Numbered from the stretch's first letter, positions 27,799-37,828 are shown. The stretch: 48,269 nt of DNA from an uncultured Candidatus Saccharibacteria bacterium (GCA_946530935.1 CAMNAJ010000002.1:1-48269); one strand, 5' to 3'. Program-made: numbers and translations. The notes: a model not told the origin generated them from the letters alone.

Positions 27799-29412
27799 TT
27801 AGAGCCAGATGACGTCGAGAAGACGACCTTCGGCAGAGCGGACGCCGTTCCATTCGTTTTCGACTGGACGGATTAGAAATTCACATTCATCTTCTTCAGA
27901 TAAAGTAAACCAGCGCTCTGGAGCAAAAAAGGCAACGAGTTTAATAATTTTACCGTCTCTTCCTTTAATGTCTACACGTAGATGTTGATTTTTGTCGCCC
28001 ATGGGTTTTACAGAGAGGATATTGGCGTTTTTAATGCAAAATGATGGTTCTTCGTTCCCTGGCCCAAATGGCTCGAGTTGAGCTAAATCAGCAAGAAGCT
28101 CAAGCGAAAAATCGCCAACATCTTCAGTGTCTAGATCAGGAATGATTTTAAGATATTTTTCTTGGTCCTTTAGATTTAAACTTCTGTAATATTCGTTAAT
28201 TTTTTCACGAAAAGCAAAAAGATTCTCTCTTTTTACTCTGACGCCGGCTGCAGCGGCGTGACCGCCACCATTAACTATGGTGCTTTTTGCAAAAGTTAGG
28301 GCTTCGGCTAGATTAAAATCACCAAAACTACGCCCAGACCCCTTAAAAACGCCGTTTTCTGTCTCAGAAAGAACAAAGGCAGGCTTTTTAAAGGTTTCGA
28401 CTAAACGACCAGCAACTATACCAAGAATGCCTTCGTGCCAGTTTCCGGTTTCAATAATCACAGGATCTTCTTTTTCACCGCGCCGGATAATTTCCTCGGT
28501 AGCTGAACGCTGTTCGGTGCGGCGTTTTTTGTTCAATTCTTCTAAAGTATTTGCCAGAGAGGCAGCCTCGGTGGCAGATTTAGTGCGAACAAGATTTAGG
28601 GCTAACTCGGCTGTTTCGAGGCGACCGGCGGCGTTTAAGCGTGGGCCGATTTGAAAACCAATAGAATCAGAGGTGATTGATTTAACGCCAGCTGAACGCA
28701 TAAGCTCTTTTAGGCCACTTCGACGGGTTTTAGAAAGGACTTTGATGCCATAATAGCTTAAGATACGGTTTTCACCGGTGAGCGACATGCTATCACAGAT
28801 AGTTCCAAGAAGTACGAGATCTAAAAGCCATTTTTCTTGTCCGTTCTCGATTAGCCCAGTTTTAGTTAGAGCTTCCGCTACTTTAAAAGCAACACCGACA
28901 CCAGCGAGGTCTTTTAGGGTGTTTGGGCCGGTAAAATCGTGCCTTTTAGGGTTAATTACGGCTACTGCATCAGGTATTTCATCTTCACATTCATGATGAT
29001 CGGTAACGATGGTGTCGATATTTAAAACGTTTAATTCTTCAATAATTTCGTGGTTACGAGAGCCACAGTCGACAGTAATTACTAGAGTAATTTCGTCGTT
29101 TTTGGCTTTTTCGATGAGGCGCGGGCTCATCCCATAACCATCAACAAAGCGGTCCGGGAGCATAATGTCGATATTTTTAATGCCAGACATTATTAAAGCT
29201 TCTTCCATCACAGCTGAAGCCGTAACACCATCAACATCATAATCGCCGTAAATTAGAACTTTTTCCCCTGTTTCAGCAGCAGTTTTAATGCGTGAAACGG
29301 CTTTTTTCATGTCTGGCAAAACAAATGGGTCAGTAAGGTCTTCGTATTTAGGATGTAAAAAAGAGTCGTCTAAAGCGCGGTTCTCCACCAGCTGAGTAAA
29401 AAGTTTGTTCAT
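27799..29412 (-). CDS. recJ: Single-stranded-DNA-specific exonuclease RecJ
   Basis: IYGDYDVDGVTASAV; VDCGS; TDHHECED; NGGGHAAAAG. Confidence 0.93.
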   Translation of the reverse strand: MNKLFTQLVENRALDDSFLHPKYEDLTDPFVLPDMKKAVSRIKTAAETGEKVLIYGDYDVDGVTASAVMEEALIMSGIKNIDIMLPDRFVDGYGMSPRLIEKAKNDEITLVITVDCGSRNHEIIEELNVLNIDTIVTDHHECEDEIPDAVAVINPKRHDFTGPNTLKDLAGVGVAFKVAEALTKTGLIENGQEKWLLDLVLLGTICDSMSLTGENRILSYYGIKVLSKTRRSGLKELMRSAGVKSITSDSIGFQIGPRLNAAGRLETAELALNLVRTKSATEAASLANTLEELNKKRRTEQRSATEEIIRRGEKEDPVIIETGNWHEGILGIVAGRLVETFKKPAFVLSETENGVFKGSGRSFGDFNLAEALTFAKSTIVNGGGHAAAAGVRVKRENLFAFREKINEYYRSLNLKDQEKYLKIIPDLDTEDVGDFSLELLADLAQLEPFGPGNEEPSFCIKNANILSVKPMGDKNQHLRVDIKGRDGKIIKLVAFFAPERWFTLSEEDECEFLIRPVENEWNGVRSAEGRLLDVIWL

Positions 29413-29424
29413 TTTTTACCTCTG

Positions 29425-29715
29425 TTAGCCGATAGTTTTGGACGGTTTGCTGCCCTTTTGACTTTTAATAACAATGCTTTGGAGTTCCTTTAAAATTGGG
29501 AATTGTTTGTTGGTTTGGTAGATTTTGGTCTTGCCTTTTTTGGTGACAATAAGGAATTTACCTTCGGCCATGCGTTCAAGCTCTCTCTGGATGTTGCCCG
29601 GATCCTCTTTTATTAGCTTTGCTAGACCCCTGACGTGCGTTTTAAAGTCTGGATATTTAGCAAAAACAACAACAATTTTCCGTCTAACCCTTGATGTAAT
29701 AAATATATCTAACAT
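29425..29715 (-). CDS. Small winged-helix transcription regulator
   Basis: 96 aa; VRGLAKLIKEDPGNIQRELERMAEGKFLIVTKKGKTKIYQTN wHTH pattern. Confidence 0.65.
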   Translation of the reverse strand: MLDIFITSRVRRKIVVVFAKYPDFKTHVRGLAKLIKEDPGNIQRELERMAEGKFLIVTKKGKTKIYQTNKQFPILKELQSIVIKSQKGSKPSKTIG

Positions 29716-29803
29716 ATCACCTCGCTTAATTCTCCCTATTATAACATACGCTCTGTAAAAATTACAACAATTATTACTGTTTTTTCTGTTATATAATAGA
29801 GGT

Positions 29804-31801
29804 ATGTTCTATGAGGTGATACCCGGCAGAGGGGTGGGAAGGCTAAAAACGGCCCTAACCTACTCTTTTGATGATTCCCTGTCTCTTGGGTCAATCGTGG
29901 AAATACCAATTGGAAGAAATAGAGTTCCGGGAATTGTTGTAAAAAAAGTTGCTCAACCAGATTTTCAAACCAAACCAATTTCTAGAATTTTGTATTCAAA
30001 GCCGCTGCCTAGCCACCTGATTAAGACCGCACAGTGGTTAGCTCTTTATTATCAGGCTCCTTTATCTGTTACTATGGGCATGATGATGCCGATTGGCGTA
30101 CTAAAAAAGCGTCGAAAAACAGGGGTGAATTCTGCTAAAACCGAACAGCAAGACATAAAAACCGAACAAACCGAACAAAAACGAGCCCAAGTTGGAAAAA
30201 CCGAACAGCTCGCCAAATTGCCGTTTATTGAGCTTAACCAGGCCCAAAAAATGGCCCTAGAAGCCCTTAAAAAGGCCCCAGAAGCCACGAAACTGCTTTT
30301 TGGTGTGACCGGTAGCGGAAAAACCAATATATACCTAGAAATGGCTCTAAATGCGTTAAAACGGCAAAAGTCCGTAGTACTTTTAGTGCCTGAAATTGCC
30401 TTAACGGGTCAACTTGTTCGGGTTTTTCAGGAAGTATTTGGCGACACTATTACGATGATTCATTCTAAACAAACGGAGGTGGAAAGGCAAAGAATCTTCG
30501 ATTCTCTGCTTCTTACTGACTCTCCGCGCATTGTAGTGGGGCCTAGAAGTGCACTTTTTGCACCGCTACATAATCTTGGTCTAATCATTATAGATGAGGA
30601 GCACGAATCGACCTACTATCAAGAGAATGCACCGAGGTATTCGGCGATTCGAGCGGCTAGTTTTATGGCAAAAACTCTGGAGTGTGATTTAATTTTAGGG
30701 TCTGCAACCCCGACAGTCTCTGATTACTATTTAGCCGAGAAAAAAGGATCGCTCGTAACACTTCTAGAAAAAGCGAAAACTTCGGCTAGAAAGCCAGATA
30801 TTAAGGTAATTGATTTTAAAAACCGCGATAATTTTACTAAAAACCGTTATTTTTCGAATGATTTACTGACTTCAATAGCGGACAATCTAGAAAATAAGAG
30901 GCAAACGCTGATTTTTCATAACCGAAGAGGTTCTTCCCCCCTTACGATATGTGATAACTGCGGCGAAGAGCTCCTTTGCCCGAATTGTTATCTACCTCTA
31001 ACTTTACATGCCGACAAATATGAACTGGTGTGCCATACGTGCGGTTTTTACGAAAATGTGCCAGTTTGTTGCCCAAAATGCAAATCTCCAGGGCTAATTC
31101 ATAAGGGCTTCGGGACTAAACTATTAGAATCTGAGCTGTCTCGACTATTTCCTAAAGCCAGAATTAGGCGTTTTGATGCTGATAATAAAAAAGGTGAGGG
31201 GCTTGAAGCAGTTTATTCTGAAGTAAAAGAAGGCGGTGTTGATATTTTGGTCGGGACACAGACCTTAGCTAAAGGGTTAGATTTACCTAAACTCGCGACG
31301 GTTGGTGTGGTTCAGGCCGATGCAGGGCTATCGCTACCAGATTTTGCGGCGGAGGAACGAGTATTTCAGCTTTTAACCCAGGTAATCGGACGCGTTGGGC
31401 GCGGGCACATTGACAAAGCAGAAGTAATTATCCAGACTTTTCGACCAGAACACCCGGTACTTAACTACGCTATAGACGAGGATTATGCAAATTTTTCGAA
31501 ATATCTACTTAAAAAACGTTATATGTCGCATTTTCCGCCGTTTAAACATATTATGCGGCTAGATATTACGCTTAAAACTGAGGCACTAGTCTTAAAAAAG
31601 GTGCGGGATTTATATGCGGAGCTTTCCTCCGATAAAAACTTATTAGTTTCACCGCCGATGCCGGCATTTCATGAGCGCACTTCTAGAGGTTTTACTTGGC
31701 AAATCGTGGTTAGAGCAACTTCTAGAAAAGCTTTAATTGAGGCCGCAAAAGGCATTGATAAAAACTTTAGGGTTACGCTTGACCCGCCGAGCCTACTCTA
31801 G
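29804..31801 (+). CDS. priA: Primosomal replication restart helicase PriA
   Basis: GVTGSGKTNIYLE; DEEHE; Zn-binding CxxC clusters; GTQTLAKGLDLP; Q.IGRVGRG. Confidence 0.92.
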   Translation: MFYEVIPGRGVGRLKTALTYSFDDSLSLGSIVEIPIGRNRVPGIVVKKVAQPDFQTKPISRILYSKPLPSHLIKTAQWLALYYQAPLSVTMGMMMPIGVLKKRRKTGVNSAKTEQQDIKTEQTEQKRAQVGKTEQLAKLPFIELNQAQKMALEALKKAPEATKLLFGVTGSGKTNIYLEMALNALKRQKSVVLLVPEIALTGQLVRVFQEVFGDTITMIHSKQTEVERQRIFDSLLLTDSPRIVVGPRSALFAPLHNLGLIIIDEEHESTYYQENAPRYSAIRAASFMAKTLECDLILGSATPTVSDYYLAEKKGSLVTLLEKAKTSARKPDIKVIDFKNRDNFTKNRYFSNDLLTSIADNLENKRQTLIFHNRRGSSPLTICDNCGEELLCPNCYLPLTLHADKYELVCHTCGFYENVPVCCPKCKSPGLIHKGFGTKLLESELSRLFPKARIRRFDADNKKGEGLEAVYSEVKEGGVDILVGTQTLAKGLDLPKLATVGVVQADAGLSLPDFAAEERVFQLLTQVIGRVGRGHIDKAEVIIQTFRPEHPVLNYAIDEDYANFSKYLLKKRYMSHFPPFKHIMRLDITLKTEALVLKKVRDLYAELSSDKNLLVSPPMPAFHERTSRGFTWQIVVRATSRKALIEAAKGIDKNFRVTLDPPSLL

Positions 31802-31833
31802 CTGTTTTAAACCAAATATGGTATAATTACGAT

Positions 31834-32406
31834 ATGAAAATTATTACAACGCCAGATCCGCGTTTAAGGGAGAAATCAGAGAAAGTTGGCAAGATTACGC
31901 CAGAGATTCTGGATATCATTGATGATATGCGGAAGCTTTCTTTAGATTGGGAAAAAGAACACCCTTATGAGCTTTCAGCGGCAATGGCAGCGCCTCAGAT
32001 GGGTATTAATAAGCGCATTATTATCGTCCGTGACGATATGGAAGATAAGAGTAAAGCGACTTTTACAGCGCTGATTAACCCAGTCGTAATTAAAGCTGAG
32101 GGTAAAGTTGTTAAAGATTACGAGGGCTGTCTTTCAGTTCCGTCAATTTATGGTATGGTGCCAAGAGAAACTAAAGTACGCGTAAAAGCCAAATTAGAGG
32201 ATGGTACTGAAGTACGTATTAAAGCCACAGATGAGCTTGCCAGAACACTTCTCCACGAAATAGATCATCTGGATGGAATTTTGTTTATTGATCACATTAA
32301 GGGCGAAAAGGATGCTTTTTATCGTATGAACGAGAAAGGCGACCTAGAGCCAGTCGATTATGATAAAGATATAAAGGACAATAAAGAACTCTTTCCTGAC
32401 GATTAA
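31834..32406 (+). CDS. def: Peptide deformylase
   Basis: AAPQMGINKR; EGCLSVP; LLHEIDHLDGILF. Confidence 0.93.
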   Translation: MKIITTPDPRLREKSEKVGKITPEILDIIDDMRKLSLDWEKEHPYELSAAMAAPQMGINKRIIIVRDDMEDKSKATFTALINPVVIKAEGKVVKDYEGCLSVPSIYGMVPRETKVRVKAKLEDGTEVRIKATDELARTLLHEIDHLDGILFIDHIKGEKDAFYRMNEKGDLEPVDYDKDIKDNKELFPDD

Positions 32407-32416
32407 GAGAGGTTTT

Positions 32417-33190
32417 ATGGAAAAAATTATATTTTTTGGGAATGGGCCACTGTCTGAATACGCCCTAAAAGTGTTAGAAAAGCATTTCGACGTGATTTTT
32501 CATGCCAAAATGCGTGATGATTTAGAGGCAGTTAAAAAGCTAAAAGCCTCGCATCCAGAGGCACACGGTATACTTGCATCATTTGGCGTGATGATAAAAG
32601 CTGACGTTCTTGATTTATTCGAACCTGAAGGAATTTTAAATATTCATCCTTCTCTTTTGCCACTTTATAGAGGAGCATCACCAATTGAAAGTGCAATACT
32701 TAATGGCGATACAGAATTTTCAGTATCGGTGATGAAGCTCGTAAAAGAGATGGATGCGGGTCCAGTTTATTACCAAACAACACTTAAAAACCTGCCGATA
32801 AATAAGAGTGCAATCTATAAGGCCTTATCTGAGGCGGGGGCACAATGGATTTCAAATAACCTAACAAAACTCCCTGAGCCAACGGTCCAAGATGAGAAAA
32901 AGGCAACCTTTACGGCAAAACTTGAAAAATCAATGTCAAAAATCGATCCTAAAACAGAGACGGCTGAGAAAATATTCCGAAAAATTGTAGCCCTTCAGGG
33001 CTTTCCAAAGGTCAAATATGCCTTTAACGGCATAAATTGCATCATTTTAGAAGCGCATATACTAAAGACGGGTGAGACAGCACCAATTATGCTTGAATGC
33101 AAAGACGGAGCTCTTAGCATCGATAGATTGCAACCAGAAAGCAAAAAACCGATGGATGCTAGAAGCTTTCTTAATGGATATTGTAAATAA
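32417..33190 (+). CDS. fmt: Methionyl-tRNA formyltransferase (short C-terminus)
   Basis: NIHPSLLPLYRGASPIESAILNGDTEFSVSVMKLVKEMDAGPV; follows def. Confidence 0.88.
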   Translation: MEKIIFFGNGPLSEYALKVLEKHFDVIFHAKMRDDLEAVKKLKASHPEAHGILASFGVMIKADVLDLFEPEGILNIHPSLLPLYRGASPIESAILNGDTEFSVSVMKLVKEMDAGPVYYQTTLKNLPINKSAIYKALSEAGAQWISNNLTKLPEPTVQDEKKATFTAKLEKSMSKIDPKTETAEKIFRKIVALQGFPKVKYAFNGINCIILEAHILKTGETAPIMLECKDGALSIDRLQPESKKPMDARSFLNGYCK

Positions 33191-33484
33191 TTAACCTTTA
33201 ATGAGTTTAGCGCGGTTCTGGCGGATTTCTTCTTTCATCTCAGAAATAGTGCGCGTAACGATTTCGCGATAGTCTGGGCGGTTTCTTTCAAGCCATTTGG
33301 CGGCTTCGGCTGGATCATTTATCATGTCGAATTCGTTAAGTTGGGTTTCACTTAACCCTTTAGAAATACGTTGACCGATTCGAACCTCAAGTTCCTCTTG
33401 AACGTAATCAAGAAATTTTTGTTTTTCGGCCTCTGGCATAGCCGAAAGCCCCATTTCTTGCAAGAATTTGTCGTCAAATTGCAT
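33191..33484 (-). CDS. DUF5663-like small protein
   Basis: MQFDDKFLQEMGLSAMPEAEKQKFLDYVQEELEVRIGQRISKGLS. Confidence 0.65.
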   Translation of the reverse strand: MQFDDKFLQEMGLSAMPEAEKQKFLDYVQEELEVRIGQRISKGLSETQLNEFDMINDPAEAAKWLERNRPDYREIVTRTISEMKEEIRQNRAKLIKG

Positions 33485-33486
33485 TT

Positions 33487-34449
33487 TTAGTCCTCCTCCC
33501 CATTATTCTTTTGATTATCTAAGGTTTCAAAATCATCTGGATGTTCGGTAGAAGTAGTGGCTTTACCGATGACTGGATGTTCCCCGCTATCTCCTAATTC
33601 GTGAAGTGGTTCACCGGGATTAGCATGGAGCGATTCGCCCTCAACGTGGCTCGGGGCTTTATTAATTGGCTCTGGATAAATTGGGTCCTTTTCAGTTGGT
33701 TCTTCCTCTTCCTCTACGGTGAGAATGGCTGGTGTAGAATTAGTTACAACTTTGGCCTTTAGCGGGCTTTTTGGAGTTAGAATGAGACTGTTATCGAAAT
33801 GCGACAGGTAGAAGGCAAAGACAGTGAGAGAAAGCCAGGCCAGAATCGAGAAGGCGGCAGCGTACATAATGCCGTTGTTATTACTGTAAAAGCTAATAAT
33901 AAGACTATCGGCGAAAGTTAAATATAGTTCAATACCGATGGCAATAATAAGGAAAACTGTAGCGGTAATTTTTGAAATTTCAATGGTTCTACGGTTGTGA
34001 CTATTAATAGACATCGTCATAGAGCCGATAGTGCCAAGTGACATGGCGTTACCTAGAATGACCATGGCTTTTCCAAAAAAGTTTAATGAAGTTTGTGAAC
34101 AATACGTATGGCCAAAGAGAGATGTTTCATTAGCACACTCCGTAAGTTCGATGGCACCCCAAGCATTTAAACAATAGATGATTAAAAAGAATGGGACTGC
34201 AACTAGGCTGATCGTAGCAAGAAACCTGGCGGCTTTGTTTTCGCCTGAGATTTTGTTCAAATTGTCTAGTAAACAGAATAAACAGAGGCCAATTACTAAA
34301 ATAGATGACAAAAAAGTTATTGTAACTGAACCATTTTCTGGAAAGAATCCGGTAAGAATACCTACTAAGATGTAAATAATGAATAAGATGATACCGCCAA
34401 AAATAATTTTTTCTTTAACAGCACCAACTTTTGACGAGAATTTGTCCAT
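33487..34449 (-). CDS. Hypothetical multi-pass membrane protein with acidic tail
   Basis: several TM segments; start probably the second ATG (34449) preceded by GGAG. Confidence 0.6.
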   Translation of the reverse strand: MDKFSSKVGAVKEKIIFGGIILFIIYILVGILTGFFPENGSVTITFLSSILVIGLCLFCLLDNLNKISGENKAARFLATISLVAVPFFLIIYCLNAWGAIELTECANETSLFGHTYCSQTSLNFFGKAMVILGNAMSLGTIGSMTMSINSHNRRTIEISKITATVFLIIAIGIELYLTFADSLIISFYSNNNGIMYAAAFSILAWLSLTVFAFYLSHFDNSLILTPKSPLKAKVVTNSTPAILTVEEEEEPTEKDPIYPEPINKAPSHVEGESLHANPGEPLHELGDSGEHPVIGKATTSTEHPDDFETLDNQKNNGEED

Positions 34450-34515
34450 GAATGGCTCCAAAAAATTACGTTTATGCATTTATTATAACATAAGCATTTA
34501 GTTTTTTAGGACCAA

Positions 34516-36282
34516 TTAGAGTTTCTTTTTTCTAAGTTCGCGAGAGAAGAATTTGAGACGATCGTTGATTTGAAGCTGAATTTTGTTCTCTGTTTTAAGA
34601 GCCAAGCCACCGGTTTCACCAGCGGTAAGCTCTTTGACATCAATCTTTTCCTTTTGAACGGAAGTGACTTCAACTTCACCAATATAGGTTTTATCGCGAA
34701 TCACTCGAGCGAGATAAGCTGGCTTCACATCGCCTTTTAATACTTCGCCACCAGCAATAATAGAGGTTTTTTCGGTACGGAAGACGCCAAGAACTTTCAT
34801 TTCGCCTTTATCTTCTTCAATTACTTCGGCATCAAGAAGGTTTTCCATCTCATGTTTGGCATCATCTAGAAGCTCGTAAATCACTTTGTAGGTACGAACT
34901 GGGACGTTGTCGCGGGCAGCCATTTTAGAGATATTAATTGGCACAGAAACGTTAAAGCCGTAAACTACGGTATTGCCACCAGCGGCCATATAAACATCGT
35001 TTTCATTGATGTCGCCAACACCGGTAGAAACGATGTTAAGCGTAATTTCGCCGTGAGTATCGATCATTTTAAGAGAGTCGACTACGGAAGTAACAGAGCC
35101 AAGCACGTCACCTTTGATAATGACGTTAAAGACTTTGGAATTATCCGCGACGTTCATCATTCGAAGAAGATCGCTTGAAGTAACGTTGGCTGAAGCGGTT
35201 TCGTTTGCAAGAGCTTGGGCGTTAAGAAGTGCCATTTTGCGAGCGGTTTTTTCATCTGTAGCTTCTACAAAACGATCGCCGAAGTTTGGAAGCTCCTTAA
35301 ACCCAGTGATAGTAACAGGGGTAGATGGGGTAGCTTTGCCTTTTGGCTTACCCTGGAAATCAAGCATGGTACGAACTTTGCCATAAGTAGAGCCGGCTAC
35401 AATAAAATCGCCAGTCTTTAATTCCCCACCGGTGACGAGGAGATTTACAACTGAGCCACGGCCAGTTTCCATATGGGATTCGATAACGAGACCTTCAGCT
35501 GGGATATCAACGTCTGCTTTAAGCTCTTCGATATCGGCAGTAAGAAGAATCATATCAAGGAGTTGGTCAAGGTTTTGGCCGAATTTAGCCGAAATTGGCA
35601 CCATGGTAATGTCGCCGCCCCATTCTTCTGGTTGGAGGCCGTGTTGGCTGAGATCGGCCATAGTGCGTGGGATATCGGCACCTTCGCGGTCGATTTTGTT
35701 AATGGCGACGATGATTTTTGCATTGGCGGATTTAGCAAAGTTAATTGCTTCGACGGTTTGTGGCTTTACACCATCATCGGCAGCAACGACGATAACTACG
35801 ATATCAGTAAGCATGGCGCCATGCTGACGAATGGCGGCAAATGCCTCATGACCAGGGGTATCAAGAAAAGTAATCCATCTATCATCGTGCTTTAATTGAT
35901 AGGCGGAAATATGTTGAGTAATGCCGCCGGCTTCGTCTTCGACGGTTTTTTTATGAAGTAAAGTGTCTAGGAGAGTGGTTTTACCATGATCGACGTGACC
36001 CATCACAGCAACTACCGGTGGGCGAGAAACAGCCTTATCAGAGAGTTCGCGATGAAAATCAGAGGTTTTTGTGGCGGTATTTTTCTTCTCTAGCTTAACA
36101 TTTTTTAGACCTAATTCATCAATAATAATAGAGGCGGTTTCAAAATCGAGACGTTGATTAATGGTTGCTACGATGCCGTTTTTAAAGAGTTCGCCAATAA
36201 GTTGAGTAACAGAAAGACCAAGCGCAGTGGCAAGTTCATCAACGGTAATGGAACCGGCAATTTGAATTGTTTTTTCTTCCAT
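34516..36282 (-). CDS. infB: Translation initiation factor IF-2 (short form)
   Basis: VMGHVDHGKTTLLDTL; DTPGHEAF; NKID; start re-assigned from 36330 to MEEKTIQ. Confidence 0.95.
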   Translation of the reverse strand: MEEKTIQIAGSITVDELATALGLSVTQLIGELFKNGIVATINQRLDFETASIIIDELGLKNVKLEKKNTATKTSDFHRELSDKAVSRPPVVAVMGHVDHGKTTLLDTLLHKKTVEDEAGGITQHISAYQLKHDDRWITFLDTPGHEAFAAIRQHGAMLTDIVVIVVAADDGVKPQTVEAINFAKSANAKIIVAINKIDREGADIPRTMADLSQHGLQPEEWGGDITMVPISAKFGQNLDQLLDMILLTADIEELKADVDIPAEGLVIESHMETGRGSVVNLLVTGGELKTGDFIVAGSTYGKVRTMLDFQGKPKGKATPSTPVTITGFKELPNFGDRFVEATDEKTARKMALLNAQALANETASANVTSSDLLRMMNVADNSKVFNVIIKGDVLGSVTSVVDSLKMIDTHGEITLNIVSTGVGDINENDVYMAAGGNTVVYGFNVSVPINISKMAARDNVPVRTYKVIYELLDDAKHEMENLLDAEVIEEDKGEMKVLGVFRTEKTSIIAGGEVLKGDVKPAYLARVIRDKTYIGEVEVTSVQKEKIDVKELTAGETGGLALKTENKIQLQINDRLKFFSRELRKKKL

Positions 36283-36360
36283 AGGCTCTCCTTTCTGCCC
36301 AAATAGACGCAAAAAATAGAAATAACTCATTTTATTTTACCACAAATCTTAAAATTATGC

Positions 36361-36366
36361 TATAAT
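36361..36366 (+). promoter_or_regulatory. Extended -10 (TGCTATAAT) upstream of tRNA-Asn
   Basis: TGCTATAAT 30 nt before the tRNA 5' end. Confidence 0.55.
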
Positions 36367-36396
36367 AGACATACGCACATTTTGTCGTATGGATAT

Positions 36397-36471
36397 TCCC
36401 CTGTAGCTCAATGGTGGAGCAAGAAGCTGTTAACTTCGAGGTTGCCAGTTCGAGTCTGGCCGGGGGAGCCA
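36397..36471 (+). tRNA. tRNA-Asn(GTT)
   Basis: acceptor TCCCCTG/CGGGGGA, GTAGCTC..GAGC D-arm, CTGTTAA anticodon loop, GCCAGTTCGAGTCTGGC T-arm, encoded CCA. Confidence 0.9.
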
Positions 36472-36557
36472 TTTTTTGTTGCACAAAATATCAAAAATGG
36501 CTCAGACTCGGTCTCCGCTTCGCTCCGAAGCGAGTCTGGCCGGGGGAGCCATTTTTT
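36451..36557. repeat. Direct duplication (80-nt period) of the tRNA-Asn 3' end
   Basis: CGAGTCTGGCCGGGGGAGCCATTTTTT at 36451-36477 and 36531-36557, plus an inverted partial copy AAAAATGGCTCAGACTCG at 36493-36510. Confidence 0.85.
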
Positions 36558-36569
36558 TATCCGTTAATC

Positions 36570-36598
36570 TTGACAAAACATAAGTTTTTTGATATAAT
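36570..36598 (+). promoter_or_regulatory. Consensus promoter TTGACA-17-TATAAT
   Basis: direct motif match upstream of 36634 ORF. Confidence 0.8.
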
Positions 36599-36633
36599 AT
36601 GGGTATATCTTCATCCGAGAGGAGACGATCGCA

Positions 36634-37082
36634 TGATTACAATTGGATACGCAGATCCATCAGGGTTTTTCGAGGCTTATGTTGGCGATTCTTGCCACAT
36701 CACTAGGACCGACGGCGGACATATTCGTCTCCGTGCTACACGTCCTAATGTAAAAGGAATCGAAGACCTGAACACGGACGAGCTTGCTGCTCTTGGCGGC
36801 GCTATTCAGCGCCTCTCTAAGGCAATGCAAATCGCTCTTACCCACAATGGAGTCGCTATCCGCCGAGTAAATGTTCAGATTAATAATAATTGGTCTGACC
36901 TGTATCATACCGAGCCGTCGTTTTGCGTTCACTTCTATGGACGCGCCTACGACGCCAAAGTACAGAAACTCGGCCAGGCTCTGTGCTTCCCTAGTCCTCG
37001 CGAACACAAGGAATTCTATCGGGGCATGCAGCCTATCAACTCGGATGACATTGAACTCATTCGAAAGTTACTGCTAGATTAA
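36634..37082 (+). CDS. HIT-like hypothetical protein
   Basis: 149 aa; ...FCVHFYGRAYDAK... HIT-like histidine segment; SD GAGAGGAG; start re-assigned from 36411, which overlaps the tRNA. Confidence 0.5.
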
Positions 37083-37097
37083 GCAGTCGTAGAATTC

Positions 37098-37128
37098 GCC
37101 CGCCGGTTTTAATGCCGGCGGTTTTTAT
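37098..37128 (+). terminator. Terminator of HIT-like gene
   Basis: CCGCCGGttttaatGCCGGCGGTTTTT. Confidence 0.8.
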
Positions 37129-37140
37129 TTGACTATGAAA

Positions 37141-37163
37141 AAATCCCCCGAAATCGGGGGATA
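37141..37163 (-). terminator. Terminator of 37166 ORF
   Basis: ATCCCCCGAAATCGGGGGAT. Confidence 0.7.
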
Positions 37164-37165
37164 AT

Positions 37166-37537
37166 TTAGGTAAGTTTACTAAGGTACTGAAGATAATCTT
37201 CAAATCTGATTTTTGGGCGCGAAACGATTATTCCGTCTTTTGTGATTTTAACGATGTAACGCCAGCTTATTTCCCTAGGATTATCGGCGTGAGCGCATTT
37301 TGCTGTTGTGACCAACCAAACACTCCCTTCACTTTCGAATTTTGCAATGTCGATCTTATGCTCATTGAAATCTGTGCCGTAGTAGGAGCTCTCTTTCTCT
37401 TCTCTAAAATCAGCGAGTCGCGTCCAACTACGATAAAATGGCTCAGGAACAATAGCATAGCTGTGATTTTTGAGGCCCTCGATGATTTGTTCCAATTGGA
37501 ACCCAATTGTACCGTAAAATGCTCCGTATTCGCCCAT
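37166..37537 (-). CDS. Hypothetical protein
   Basis: 124 aa from MGEYGAF; AGGAGGT SD-like sequence upstream. Confidence 0.55.
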   Translation of the reverse strand: MGEYGAFYGTIGFQLEQIIEGLKNHSYAIVPEPFYRSWTRLADFREEKESSYYGTDFNEHKIDIAKFESEGSVWLVTTAKCAHADNPREISWRYIVKITKDGIIVSRPKIRFEDYLQYLSKLT

Positions 37538-37611
37538 TTTTTTACCTCCTAATGTACTTTTGCCCAAAAACTATTACTACTATAACATATTTTTAGTAAT
37601 TATTCAACCTG

Positions 37612-37784
37612 TTATTCAGTGGCGATAGCCTGTGGCGTAGCGTCAGCACCTAGATCAGCCTTAATAATGGCAGAAATTTCGATGAGTTTACCTTTTTGAG
37701 ATTTTTGAGGTCGAGAATCTTTTTACCGACTACGACTGGCATAATTCCGGAAAAACATTCAACTAAGATGACCCCAAAATTCAT
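37612..37784 (-). pseudogene. Frameshifted small ORF: MNFGVILVECFSGIMPVVVGKKILDLKNLKK / GKLIEISAIIKADLGADATPQAIATE
   Basis: two adjacent open frames join cleanly with a 1-nt shift at an A/G homopolymer (AAAAAGG). Confidence 0.4.
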
Positions 37785-37828
37785 GGTATTTTAATAAGCC
37801 TTATTTATTTTTGGCTTTTTAGGGGACA

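Noticed and set aside
36531-36558. Second tRNA-Asn downstream of 36397-36471
   Set aside because: Only the T-arm/acceptor 3' part is duplicated; no D-arm or anticodon arm is present.
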